In this document: piece by piece, positions 1 to 9,000 of the stretch | Layout of the letters: each line of letters starts with the position of its first letter | Numbering within the stretch: the stretch's first letter is position 1 | Origin: Pseudomonas sp. GM50 | GTDB taxonomy: Bacteria > Pseudomonadota > Gammaproteobacteria > Pseudomonadales > Pseudomonadaceae | Assembly: GCF_000282375.1 (NCBI RefSeq) | Contig: NZ_AKJK01000013.1 | Location: 1 to 64,000, forward strand | Direction: 5' to 3' | DNA: 64,000 bases | Made by a program: the position numbers and the translations under genes | Notes under the pieces: model-generated | What the model was told of the DNA's origin: nothing | The model's input: only the letters and a program-made list of their open reading frames with translations | The model's database searches: none

Positions 1-15
1 GGCTTGCTCGCGAAG
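1..15. repeat. Partial REP-type arm at window edge
   Basis: The first bases, GGCTTGCTCGCGAAG, match one arm of the Pseudomonas REP palindromes found elsewhere in this window. The other arm would lie outside the window. It sits downstream of fumC, which ends at 48 on the minus strand. Confidence 0.45.
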
Positions 16-47
16 ACTGACTGTCAGGCACTAAATCACTTTCAGAT

Positions 48-1442
48 TCACCCCTGCTTGCCAGCCTCCAACATATCCTCCGGCCTCACCCACGCATCAA
101 ACTCTTCATCCGTCAGATACCCCAGCTGCAACGCCGCCTCACGCAAGGTCAGTCCCTCGCTGTAAGCCTTCTTGGCAATCTCCGCCGACTTGTCGTAGCC
201 GATATGCGGGTTCAGCGCCGTCACCAGCATCAAACCTTGTTCCAGATGCTCGGCCATTTTCTCGGCATCCGGTTCCAGCCCGGCGATGCAATGCTGCTGG
301 AAGTTACTGCAGCCATCGCCCAGCAAGCGGATAGATTGCAGCAGGTTGTGGATGATCACCGGTTTGAACACGTTCAATTGCAGGTGGCCCTGACTGGCGG
401 CAAAACCGATGGCAACGTCATTGCCCAATACCTGACAGGCCAGCATCGACAGGGCTTCGCACTGAGTCGGGTTGACCTTGCCGGGCATGATCGAGCTACC
501 GGGTTCATTGGCCGGCAGTTTCACTTCGGCAAACCCTGCTCGCGGCCCGGAGCCCAGCAGGCGCAAGTCATTGGCGATTTTCATCAGGGTCACGGCAAGG
601 GTTTTCAGTGCGCCGGAGAGGGTGACCAACGGCTCGTGGCCAGCTAGAGCGGCAAATTTATTGGGGGCCGTAACGAACGGCAGGCCGGAGAGGGCGGCCA
701 GTTCAGCCGCGATCGCTTCGCCAAAACCGTGGGGCGAGTTCAATCCGGTGCCGACCGCAGTGCCGCCCTGAGCCAGTTCACAGACGGCCGGCAGCGCGCT
801 GCGGATCGCCCGCTCGGCGTAATCCAGTTGCGCGATGAACGCCGAGAGTTCCTGGCCGAAGGTAATCGGCGTGGCGTCCATCATATGGGTACGACCGGTC
901 TTGACCAGTTTCATGTGCCGTGCGGACAGCTCCGCCAACCCGCCAGACAACTCACTGATCGCCGGCAGCAAATGCTGCTGCACCGCCTGAGCCGTTGCGA
1001 TGTGCATGGCCGTGGGGAAGCAATCGTTGGAACTCTGGGAACGGTTGACGTGATCGTTGGGGTGTACCGGGGCCTTGCCGCCACGCGGGTTGCCGGCCAG
1101 TTCGTTGGCACGACCGGCGATCACTTCGTTGACGTTCATGTTGCTCTGGGTGCCGCTGCCGGTCTGCCAGACCACCAGCGGGAACTGATCGTCATGGTCG
1201 CCGTCGAGTACTTCGTCGGCAGCCTGTTCGATCAGCCGGGCGATGTCGGCGGGCAGGTCGCCATTGCGATCGTTGACGCGCGCTGCGGCTTTCTTGATCA
1301 GGGCCAGGGCGTGCAGCACCGCCAGCGGCATGCGCTCGTTGCCAATGGCGAAGTTGATCAGCGAGCGTTGTGTCTGAGCGCCCCAGTAAGCGTCATCCGG
1401 GACTTCCACCTGGCCCAGGCTGTCGGTTTCGATACGGCTCAT
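48..1442 (-). CDS. fumC: Class II fumarate hydratase FumC
   Basis: Oxygen-stable, iron-independent fumarase that interconverts fumarate and L-malate in the cytosolic TCA cycle. The 464-residue product has the usual family length. It carries the fumarase/aspartase-superfamily signature [11 protein letters not shown] in the last third and the [11 protein letters not shown] segment near residue 140. An ATG at 1442 is preferred because AGGAG lies 8 bases upstream; an ATG one codon earlier (1445) and a GTG at 1451 are in the same frame. It is divergent from the DUF2059 gene. Pseudomonas often carries several fumarases, and which growth condition uses this copy cannot be read from the sequence. Confidence 0.97.
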   Translation of the reverse strand: MSRIETDSLGQVEVPDDAYWGAQTQRSLINFAIGNERMPLAVLHALALIKKAAARVNDRNGDLPADIARLIEQAADEVLDGDHDDQFPLVVWQTGSGTQSNMNVNEVIAGRANELAGNPRGGKAPVHPNDHVNRSQSSNDCFPTAMHIATAQAVQQHLLPAISELSGGLAELSARHMKLVKTGRTHMMDATPITFGQELSAFIAQLDYAERAIRSALPAVCELAQGGTAVGTGLNSPHGFGEAIAAELAALSGLPFVTAPNKFAALAGHEPLVTLSGALKTLAVTLMKIANDLRLLGSGPRAGFAEVKLPANEPGSSIMPGKVNPTQCEALSMLACQVLGNDVAIGFAASQGHLQLNVFKPVIIHNLLQSIRLLGDGCSNFQQHCIAGLEPDAEKMAEHLEQGLMLVTALNPHIGYDKSAEIAKKAYSEGLTLREAALQLGYLTDEEFDAWVRPEDMLEAGKQG

Positions 1443-1634
1443 CATGCGCACTCCTGTAGGTCTGATAGCGCAGTTTAGGCCGTGATCGCCGGTCGTGGTT
1501 CCATCAGTCTGGAATTTGACCGTTCAACCCCTCTAAATCAGGCGCGACATGGCTTGGGGTTGAGTGACACACTTTTTTAGGTGCAGAATGGACGCCCTTG
1601 AGGTTTTGCCTCGCCTGCTAGAAAAGGAAACTCG

Positions 1635-2159
1635 ATGACTCGTCTTCGTGCCATCTGTACCGCGGTTGCACTGGTTTGCGCCAGCGGCCAGGTTTTTGCC
1701 GATACCGCCAGCCACAACGCCAGTGCCGAAGCTTTCCTGACCCTGGCGCACGCTGACAAATTGGGCACTCCGGTGTACATGCAAGTGCAGCAAATGTTCG
1801 CTCAGCGCTTTGAACAGACCAAAGCCCCTGAATCGAAAAAAGCCCTGCTGGAAACTTACCAGGCCAAGGCCAACGCCGCTCTGGACGCAGCCATTGGCTG
1901 GAACAAGCTGAAGCCGGACATGGTCAAGCTTTACACCACCAATTTCAGCGAATCCGAACTCAAGGATCTGGTTGCGTTCTACCAGTCGCCACTGGGCAAG
2001 AAAGTCCTGGAAAAAATGCCGCAGCTGACTCAGCAATCGGCCCAGATGACTCAAGCCAAGCTGGAAAGCGCGGTGCCTGTGGTCAACAAACTGCTGGCTG
2101 ACATGACGGCCGAGCTGGAGCCTAAAGGCGCCGCCGCTCCTGCCAAGAAAAAGCCTTAA
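1635..2159 (+). CDS. Secreted DUF2059 family protein
   Basis: A 174-residue exported protein of unknown function. Residues 1-22 form a Sec signal peptide (basic start, hydrophobic core, cleavage after VFA). A DUF2059-like helical region lies around residues 85-135 and includes FSESELKDLVAFYQSPLGKK. The tail is Ala/Lys/Pro rich. An AAGGAA ribosome site lies just upstream of the ATG. It is followed 12 bases later by bolA and may be cotranscribed with it. The family is common in proteobacterial periplasms, with no established biochemical role that I can name. Confidence 0.85.
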   Translation: MTRLRAICTAVALVCASGQVFADTASHNASAEAFLTLAHADKLGTPVYMQVQQMFAQRFEQTKAPESKKALLETYQAKANAALDAAIGWNKLKPDMVKLYTTNFSESELKDLVAFYQSPLGKKVLEKMPQLTQQSAQMTQAKLESAVPVVNKLLADMTAELEPKGAAAPAKKKP

Positions 2160-2171
2160 GCGGAGTTCGGG

Positions 2172-2471
2172 ATGACCATGCAACAACGCATCGAATCGAC
2201 GCTTGGGCTGCTACAGCCCGAGCATCTGCAAGTGCTGGATGAAAGCCACATGCACAGCCGTGGGTTGCAGACCCACTTCAAGGCGGTGGTGGTCAGTCAG
2301 CAGTTCGAGGGCCTCAATCGCGTCAAACGTCACCAAAAGGTGTACGGCACTTTGGGCGAACTGATGGGCGAGTTCCATGCGTTGGCGCTGCATACCTACA
2401 CGCCGCAAGAATGGGCACAGATCGACGCGGCTCCGGCCTCGCCGACCTGTGCTGGCGGCAGCAAACATTAA
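2172..2471 (+). CDS. bolA: BolA family protein
   Basis: A 99-residue protein with the BolA fold. The HMHSRGLQTHFKAVVVSQQFEG segment and the QKVYGTL segment are typical of the family, including the conserved histidine region that binds Fe-S clusters together with monothiol glutaredoxins. BolA proteins take part in Fe-S trafficking and act as stress-linked transcriptional regulators. The start is an ATG with GGAG about 8 bases upstream; a second ATG two codons later is possible. A REP palindrome and a strong terminator follow. Confidence 0.92.
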   Translation: MTMQQRIESTLGLLQPEHLQVLDESHMHSRGLQTHFKAVVVSQQFEGLNRVKRHQKVYGTLGELMGEFHALALHTYTPQEWAQIDAAPASPTCAGGSKH

Positions 2472-2481
2472 TGTCCTGTCA

Positions 2482-2553
2482 CCTGTAGGAGCGAGGCTTG
2501 CCCGCGAAGGCGTATCCAAGATCGCTATCGCTGGCAAGCCATGCTCCTACAGG
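2482..2553. repeat. REP-type palindrome
   Basis: Inverted arms beginning CCTGTAGGAGCGAGGCTTGC and ending in its near complement GCTCCTACAGG flank a short spacer. It lies in the 3' intergenic region of bolA, the usual REP location. Confidence 0.8.
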
Positions 2554-2579
2554 AGGGTTTATTTTTGCTAGAATCCGCA

Positions 2580-2607
2580 ACGCGCCCTTACCCGGCGCGT
2601 TTTTTTT
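2580..2607 (+). terminator. Rho-independent terminator after bolA
   Basis: A 7-bp stem (ACGCGCC / GGCGCGT) with a 7-base loop is followed directly by eight T residues. It separates the DUF2059-bolA unit from trhO. Confidence 0.85.
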
Positions 2608-2654
2608 CGCATCCGGTTCACCCCTTACGAGGGTAGCCACCTGGAGAATCACCC

Positions 2655-3596
2655 ATGACACAACAGATTGTCGTGGCGGCACTGTATAAGTTCGTCACCC
2701 TGGAAGATTACGTTGCCCTGCGCGAGCCGCTGCTGCAAGCAATGGTCGACAACGGCATCAAAGGCACGCTGCTGATCGCCGAAGAAGGCATCAACGGCAC
2801 CGTGTCCGGCAGCCGCGAAGGCATTGACGGGCTGATGGCCTGGCTCAAGAACGACCCGCGCATGGACGACATCGATCACAAAGAGTCGTACTGCGACGAG
2901 CAGCCGTTCTATCGCACCAAAGTCAAACTCAAGAAAGAAATCGTCACCCTGGGCGTCGAAGGCGTGGATCCGAACAAAAAGGTCGGCACCTATGTGGATC
3001 CACAGAACTGGAACGCGCTGATCAGCGATCCGGAAGTACTGCTGATCGACACCCGTAACGACTATGAAGTCTCGATCGGCACCTTCGAAGGCGCCATCGA
3101 TCCGAAGACCACCAGTTTTCGCGAATTCCCCGACTACATCAAAGCCAATTTCGACCCGGCCGTGCACAAGAAAGTCGCGATGTTCTGCACCGGTGGTATT
3201 CGCTGTGAAAAGGCTTCGAGCTACATGCTCAACCAGGGTTTCGATGAGGTCTATCACCTCAAGGGCGGCATCCTGAAGTACCTCGAAGAGGTGCCGCAGG
3301 AAGAAACCAAATGGCAGGGTGACTGCTTCGTGTTCGATAACCGCGTGACCGTTCGTCACGACCTCAGCGAAGGTGACTACGATCAATGTCATGCCTGTCG
3401 TACGCCCGTCAGCGTGGAAGACCGTGCATCCGAGCATTATGTGGCCGGCATCAGTTGCCCGCATTGCTGGGATAAGCTGAGCGAGAAAACCCGTCGCAGT
3501 GCCATCGACCGGCAGAAGCAGATCGAACTGGCCAAGGCGCGCAACATGCCGCACCCGATCGGCTACAACTACAAGCAAACTCCTTCCGAGGCTTGA
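2655..3596 (+). CDS. trhO: tRNA uridine(34) hydroxylase TrhO (rhodanese family, YceA)
   Basis: Oxygen-dependent hydroxylation of uridine 34 in tRNA, the first step toward 5-carboxymethoxy/methoxyuridine at the wobble base. The 313-residue protein has an N-terminal acylphosphatase-like domain (about 1-95), a rhodanese domain (about 110-215) with the active-site loop CTGGIRCEK, and a C-terminal Cys-rich segment with two CxxC pairs (CHAC and CPHC). The start ATG has GGAG 8 bases upstream. The DsbA-like gene begins 3 bases after the stop, so the two are probably cotranscribed. Confidence 0.93.
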   Translation: MTQQIVVAALYKFVTLEDYVALREPLLQAMVDNGIKGTLLIAEEGINGTVSGSREGIDGLMAWLKNDPRMDDIDHKESYCDEQPFYRTKVKLKKEIVTLGVEGVDPNKKVGTYVDPQNWNALISDPEVLLIDTRNDYEVSIGTFEGAIDPKTTSFREFPDYIKANFDPAVHKKVAMFCTGGIRCEKASSYMLNQGFDEVYHLKGGILKYLEEVPQEETKWQGDCFVFDNRVTVRHDLSEGDYDQCHACRTPVSVEDRASEHYVAGISCPHCWDKLSEKTRRSAIDRQKQIELAKARNMPHPIGYNYKQTPSEA

Positions 3597-3599
3597 ACC

Positions 3600-4238
3600 A
3601 TGTCTGCACGTCGCCTGCTCTATGTGATGGACCCGATGTGTTCCTGGTGCTGGGGTTTTGCGCCGGTGGCCAAAGCGCTGGTCGAGCAGGCGCAGGCAGC
3701 GGGGGTGGACGTGCATCTGGTGGTCGGCGGTTTGCGCACCGGCAGCGGCTCAGCATTGGAGCCGACCACCCGGCGCTACATCCTTGAACACTGGCAGGCG
3801 GTCCACGAGGCCACTGGCCAACCGTTCAAGTTTGAAGGCGCGCTGCCCGACGGGTTTGTCTACGACACCGAGCCGGCGTGTCGGGCGCTGGTGACGGCGC
3901 GCAGCCTGGCACCGGATTGCGCGTGGACACTGCTCGGGCTGATCCAGCATGCGTTCTACGCCGAAGGTCGCGACGTCACCCACGCCAGCGTGTTGGTGGA
4001 ACTGGCAGAACAGGCTGGTTTGCCGCGCATCGAGTTCGCCGCCGCCTTCGACCGTGCCGATCAGCACGCCGCCACCGCTGCCGATTTCACCTGGGTCCAG
4101 GACCTGGGCATTGCCGGTTTCCCGACCTTGCTGGCAGAGCGTGATGGTCAATTGGCGTTGCTGACCAATGGGTATCAGCCTCTGAGTGTGTTGTCACCGT
4201 TGCTCGGCCGCTGGCTGGAGCGCGCTGCCTGTGCATGA
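3600..4238 (+). CDS. DsbA/FrnE-like thioredoxin-fold oxidoreductase
   Basis: A 212-residue cytosolic DsbA-family protein without a signal peptide. The redox motif CSWC lies at residues 13-16, straight after the first beta strand, and the cis-proline loop (GFPTLL) is near residue 175. The helical insert between them is typical of the FrnE/2-hydroxychromene-2-carboxylate-isomerase branch. The substrate is unknown. It follows trhO by 3 bases and overlaps the next gene by 8 bases, which suggests translational coupling. Confidence 0.86.
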   Translation: MSARRLLYVMDPMCSWCWGFAPVAKALVEQAQAAGVDVHLVVGGLRTGSGSALEPTTRRYILEHWQAVHEATGQPFKFEGALPDGFVYDTEPACRALVTARSLAPDCAWTLLGLIQHAFYAEGRDVTHASVLVELAEQAGLPRIEFAAAFDRADQHAATAADFTWVQDLGIAGFPTLLAERDGQLALLTNGYQPLSVLSPLLGRWLERAACA

Positions 4239-6048
4239 TCTGCCCGACGACGTTCCAGCCCCTGCACGTGTCGACCGTCTGAGCTGGGCGGAAATCCGTC
4301 GCTTGGCCCTTCACCATAAAAAATCCCTGTGGATCGCCAACGGCGTTGCGGTATTGGCAACGCTGTGCAGCGTGCCGATCCCCTTGCTGTTGCCGTTGCT
4401 GGTGGACGAAGTACTGCTGGGCCACGGTGACGCTGCGCTGAAAATCATGAACTACGCGCTGCCCGACGTCTGGCAGAAAGCTGCGGGTTACATTGGCCTG
4501 ATGCTGCTGGTGACGCTCGTACTACGCTGTGCGGCGTTGTTGTTCAACGTGGTGCAGGCGAAATTGTTTGCGGCGTTGGCCAAGGACATCGTGTATCGGA
4601 TTCGGGTGCGGCTGATCGAGCGACTCAAGCGCATCTCGCTGGGGGAATACGAAAGCCTGGGCAGCGGCACGGTGACTACGCACCTGGTCACCGACCTGGA
4701 CACGCTGGACAAATTCGTCGGCGAAACCCTCAGTCGTTTCCTCGTCGCCATGCTGACGCTGGTGGGCACCGCCTCCATCCTGATGTGGATGCACTGGAAA
4801 CTCGCGTTGCTGATCCTGCTGTTCAACCCGCTGGTGATCTATGCCACGGTGCAGTTGGGCAAGCGGGTCAAACACCTGAAGAAACTCGAGAACGACAGCA
4901 CCTCGCGCTTCACCCAGGCCTTGACCGAAACCCTGGATGCCATCCAGGAAGTACGCGCCGGTAATCGTCAGGGCTTTTTCCTTGGACGGCTTGGCCAGCG
5001 AGCGCGTGAAGTGCGTGATTACGCAGTGAACTCGCAGTGGAAAACCGATGCATCGAACCGCGCCAGCGGCTTGCTCTTCCAGTTCGGCATCGATATTTTT
5101 CGCGCCGCGGCCATGCTCACCGTGCTGTTTTCCGACCTGTCCATCGGCCAGATGCTGGCCGTGTTCAGCTACCTGTGGTTCATGATCGGTCCGGTGGAGC
5201 AACTGCTCAACCTGCAATACGCCTTTTACGCCGCCGGCGGTGCACTGTCGCGGATCAACGAGTTGCTGGCCCGCGCTGATGAACCGCAATACACCGGCAG
5301 TGTCGACCCGTTTCAAGGGCGTGACACGGTAGGCATCGAAGTTCAGGGGCTGAGTTTTGGCTACGGCGACGAGTTGGTGCTGAATCAAATGAACCTGTCG
5401 ATTGCCCCCGGTGAAAAAGTCGCGATTGTCGGCGCCAGCGGGGGAGGCAAAAGCACCCTGGTGCAGTTGCTGCTTGGCTTGTATACGCCTTTGGCCGGCA
5501 CCATCCGTTTCGGTGGTTCGACTCAGGAAGAGATCGGCCTGGAAACCGTGCGTGAAAATGTCGCCGTGGTCTTGCAGCACCCGGCACTGTTCAACGACAC
5601 CGTGCGCGCCAACCTGACCATGGGCCGCGAGCGCAGCGACGAAGCCTGCTGGCAGGCATTGGAAATTGCTCAACTGCACAACACGGTGCGTGAGTTGCCC
5701 AACGGCCTGGACAGTATTGTCGGGCGCTCCGGTGTGCGTTTATCCGGCGGGCAGCGTCAACGCCTGGCGATTGCGCGGATGGTGTTGGCCGAACCCAAGG
5801 TGGTCATCCTCGACGAGGCCACGTCCGCCCTGGACGCGGCCACCGAATACAACCTGCACCAGGCACTGGCGCGGTTCTTGAGCAACCGCACCACGCTGAT
5901 CATTGCGCACCGGTTGTCGGCCGTGAAGCAGGCCGACAGGGTGTTGGTGTTCGACGGCGGCCAGGTTGCCGAGGATGGTGACCATCAGCAATTGATTGCC
6001 GATGGTGGGTTGTACGCCAAGCTTTATGGGCATTTGCAGCAGCATTGA
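4231..6048 (+). CDS. ABCB-type ABC exporter, fused permease and ATPase
   Basis: A half-transporter of about 605 residues with an N-terminal six-helix ABC membrane domain (about 40-330) and a C-terminal nucleotide-binding domain. Walker A is GASGGGKST, the signature is LSGGQRQR, and Walker B is VVILDEATSALD followed by the IIAHRLSAVKQ switch histidine. It should work as a homodimeric exporter in the inner membrane; the substrate is unknown. I prefer the GTG at 4231 (VHDLPDD), which overlaps the preceding stop by 8 bases, over an in-frame ATG at 4186 that would overlap far more. It converges on the toxin gene with only 13 bases between the stops. Confidence 0.9.
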   Translation: MHDLPDDVPAPARVDRLSWAEIRRLALHHKKSLWIANGVAVLATLCSVPIPLLLPLLVDEVLLGHGDAALKIMNYALPDVWQKAAGYIGLMLLVTLVLRCAALLFNVVQAKLFAALAKDIVYRIRVRLIERLKRISLGEYESLGSGTVTTHLVTDLDTLDKFVGETLSRFLVAMLTLVGTASILMWMHWKLALLILLFNPLVIYATVQLGKRVKHLKKLENDSTSRFTQALTETLDAIQEVRAGNRQGFFLGRLGQRAREVRDYAVNSQWKTDASNRASGLLFQFGIDIFRAAAMLTVLFSDLSIGQMLAVFSYLWFMIGPVEQLLNLQYAFYAAGGALSRINELLARADEPQYTGSVDPFQGRDTVGIEVQGLSFGYGDELVLNQMNLSIAPGEKVAIVGASGGGKSTLVQLLLGLYTPLAGTIRFGGSTQEEIGLETVRENVAVVLQHPALFNDTVRANLTMGRERSDEACWQALEIAQLHNTVRELPNGLDSIVGRSGVRLSGGQRQRLAIARMVLAEPKVVILDEATSALDAATEYNLHQALARFLSNRTTLIIAHRLSAVKQADRVLVFDGGQVAEDGDHQQLIADGGLYAKLYGHLQQH

Positions 6049-6061
6049 TCGCGGCGAGCGC

Positions 6062-9000
6062 TTATTTCCAGATCACGTCCAGCGCACTGGGGTTGCCGTC
6101 ATAACCGAATTGCTTCATCACCACCGAGCATGAGTCGCACGGTGCCATGGTGGTGGCGATCGTGATGGAATCAAGATCTTTCGGGTCAGGGTATTTGCCT
6201 CGAATAACGCCGATGAGTTTACTCTCGGTGTCCAGCGAGGTGGGACGAGACGTGAGCTTAGGTGTGTACTTTTCAATGTTGTCGATGGTGTGGGGGATCG
6301 CCTGCAACTTGCCTTCGGGCGTTACGCTAAGTGCCGTCTCCGGGAAGCGGGGTCCACTATCGATGTTGAAGTAACGGGTGCTGCCGACTTTTACCTCGTT
6401 CGTAGTCCTGTTTTTGTCAAACAACGGCAGAAAATCGGTATCACCTTGTTGGCCGGAAACGCTGACGTATACCTCACGCACCCCTGCCTTGGTCTTGATC
6501 TCTGCGAACGCAATGTTCCTGGGGCTGTGCAGGGGGCGGCCTGTATTTGTGCTGATCAGGTGTTGCAGTTCCATCATCGTCTTATCAATTTTCAATGCTT
6601 TAGGTCCTGCCTGAGTCGACGGCCCGACGGTTATGACTGTTCTACCGAACAGGTTATTGAAAATTTCTGCGGTTGTTTCACGCACACTGTCGGGCGCGGC
6701 CTTGGACAACGACCAAGTTGCTGCACCATCAGTGGAGCTGCGCACAATCATTCTTGTGGAATGATCGAACAGCGCCGCTTCCCCCGGGCTGGTATCAACC
6801 TTGAGCAATTTGAGGGTATCGGGCGGGTTGGCATGGCTACCGATCGAAATGGCGATGTCATCCATGGCTTTCAATGCTCGTTCGACCGACGCCTGACCAT
6901 GGATTCTGACCATGTTGTTGGCATTCAGAGAGCCGATGTAGACCACCATCAACTCGCTTTTCAATTCCTCGGGAAGGGTGTCGGCTTTCTTGAACGTCAG
7001 AGTGTCGAATACGTTCTGCCCCTTGGCACGCTCGGCGACGTAAAAGTTTCCGGCGTCCAGGCGCATGAAAATGTAGTGCTTCGATCCGTCCATTGCTTCG
7101 ACGATCGTGGCGCCCGTGCGCACTGTATCGACCAGTTCGTGCCCCGCAGCGGGCACGCTGACCGTGACGCGCCCATAAATCCCCTTTTGAAATTCCATCG
7201 TGGCGGTCAGCGTCGAGGGCATAAGCATCGTATCAATGCGCATCGCAGCTCTGCCGGTAGCCGGGGTGTAGAGGGTATCTCCGAACCAGGGGGCCCAACC
7301 TTTGACGTCATCGACGCTCCCGATATCCGGAGCAGGGGCCGGGTCGCGAACGACATAACTTGTCTTGCACAGCTGCGGGTCGGGCGCGCGCGGTACTCGG
7401 CAGGGAATCGCCTTATAGGTGTCCTCCGTCAGTTCAGCGCGGCGCAACGAACCGTTTTTCAAACGATAAGGCTGCTCATTGATGAACAGTGTCGTGCTGC
7501 CATTGACCTCAAGTACTTCTCGGACGCGGCTGTTTTCAGCGAGCTCGACAATGACGTGTCGATTGTTGTTTTCCAGCGTGCTGTAGCGTGAACGCCCCAA
7601 TGACAGTCCACCCGAGTGGGTAGTGAGCGACGGGCCATAGGGCTTGGACGATACCGGATCAATCAGACGGTAGTTGGCCTTGCCTGTGGCGGTGATATTG
7701 CGTACCGGCACGTCGTCGATCCCTCTGATCGTGGCCAACTGGTCGCCGCTCACCAATGGCCTCCACCGGCCGCCATCGCTTATCTGCGGCAAACTGCGGG
7801 CGAAGTCATAATGACCGGCTTTGCCCGCCAGCTCCTTGACCTGGGCAATGCCGAATCGGCCTGATTTCAACCCTCTTGTTCCCAACGCCTTGAGCAACTG
7901 CCCGATGCCATCAATCGGGTTCAGTGCTTGCAGAGTCAAAATCAGCAACTCTTTGGTCAGTGACGCAAACTCGGGAAGTCTGGCGCGCAAGGTCAGACGG
8001 CCTGCATTGCTGATCAACTTTGCCGAGCCCGAAGCAAACTTGCCGACGGGCAATGCAAATGACGCCAGGTCGGTAAATAGCCCGAACGCTCCATTGATCA
8101 GGCGCGTTTTGTCTCCCGACGCCAGATCTTCGATACTTTTCCAGAACGGCACGAATATCTTGATAATTTCGAGAGTTTTATCTTTATCGGCCTTTTCCTT
8201 TTCAAACGCTGTCTGCCCGTAGGCGGTTGTGTAAAGTTTTTTTGGATCTATGAATAGTAAATGGGTGGCAATGAAATCGCTGATTTCCATGCAACGGGGT
8301 GAGAACAGCGTCAGCGGAACGTTATTTGAAGTTGCCACGGTATCGGGAGGCGCGGTGAAAGCGTTACCCAGTTGTTCGATGATTGCCTGGCAAACCGCGC
8401 CCTTCTTCGGTGTGCTCCCAGTTGCATGAGCGTCCCAGTCAAACGGTAATTCCTTATGGCGTAATACCGATACGGAGACGGTCGATTTAGCGGTACGCCA
8501 CTGCTCAGTCTTTTCGGCAGCGCCGAATTTTTTCGGAGCAAGGTTTTCGATGCGGCGTATCACGCCTGCTCTGGGCAGCAGTTCGTAGGTCCTCGTTTCG
8601 GTGACGCAGGTTGTTTGCAAAATCAGCCCATTGCGGGCTCGCAGCGGCAGGATCATTTCGGATGTTTCGTTCTGAGCCTCGACACGGCTGGTTTCCTTTC
8701 TCAGGCTGTAGATTTTCAGTTCGCCCGATTCGATGGCCTGGCGATCAGAGAACGCAAGCGACGCCAATTGACTGCTGATCAGCGTTTTATAAGCCGTTGT
8801 CTGTTGTTCCTGATGACTTTGGAAACTTTTATGGAACTCGGTTTTGACGTCAGGCAGGGCGCCGCGCGCTATCGGTATCCCCGACGTGGAGAATAAGTCG
8901 TCGAAGGTCGCCGTTATGTGCCGGTCGCTGTTTATGCTGAAAAAACATGTGCTGCGGGAGCCGTCACTTAGTGTGTAATACCATCGTGTCTGATTATCGA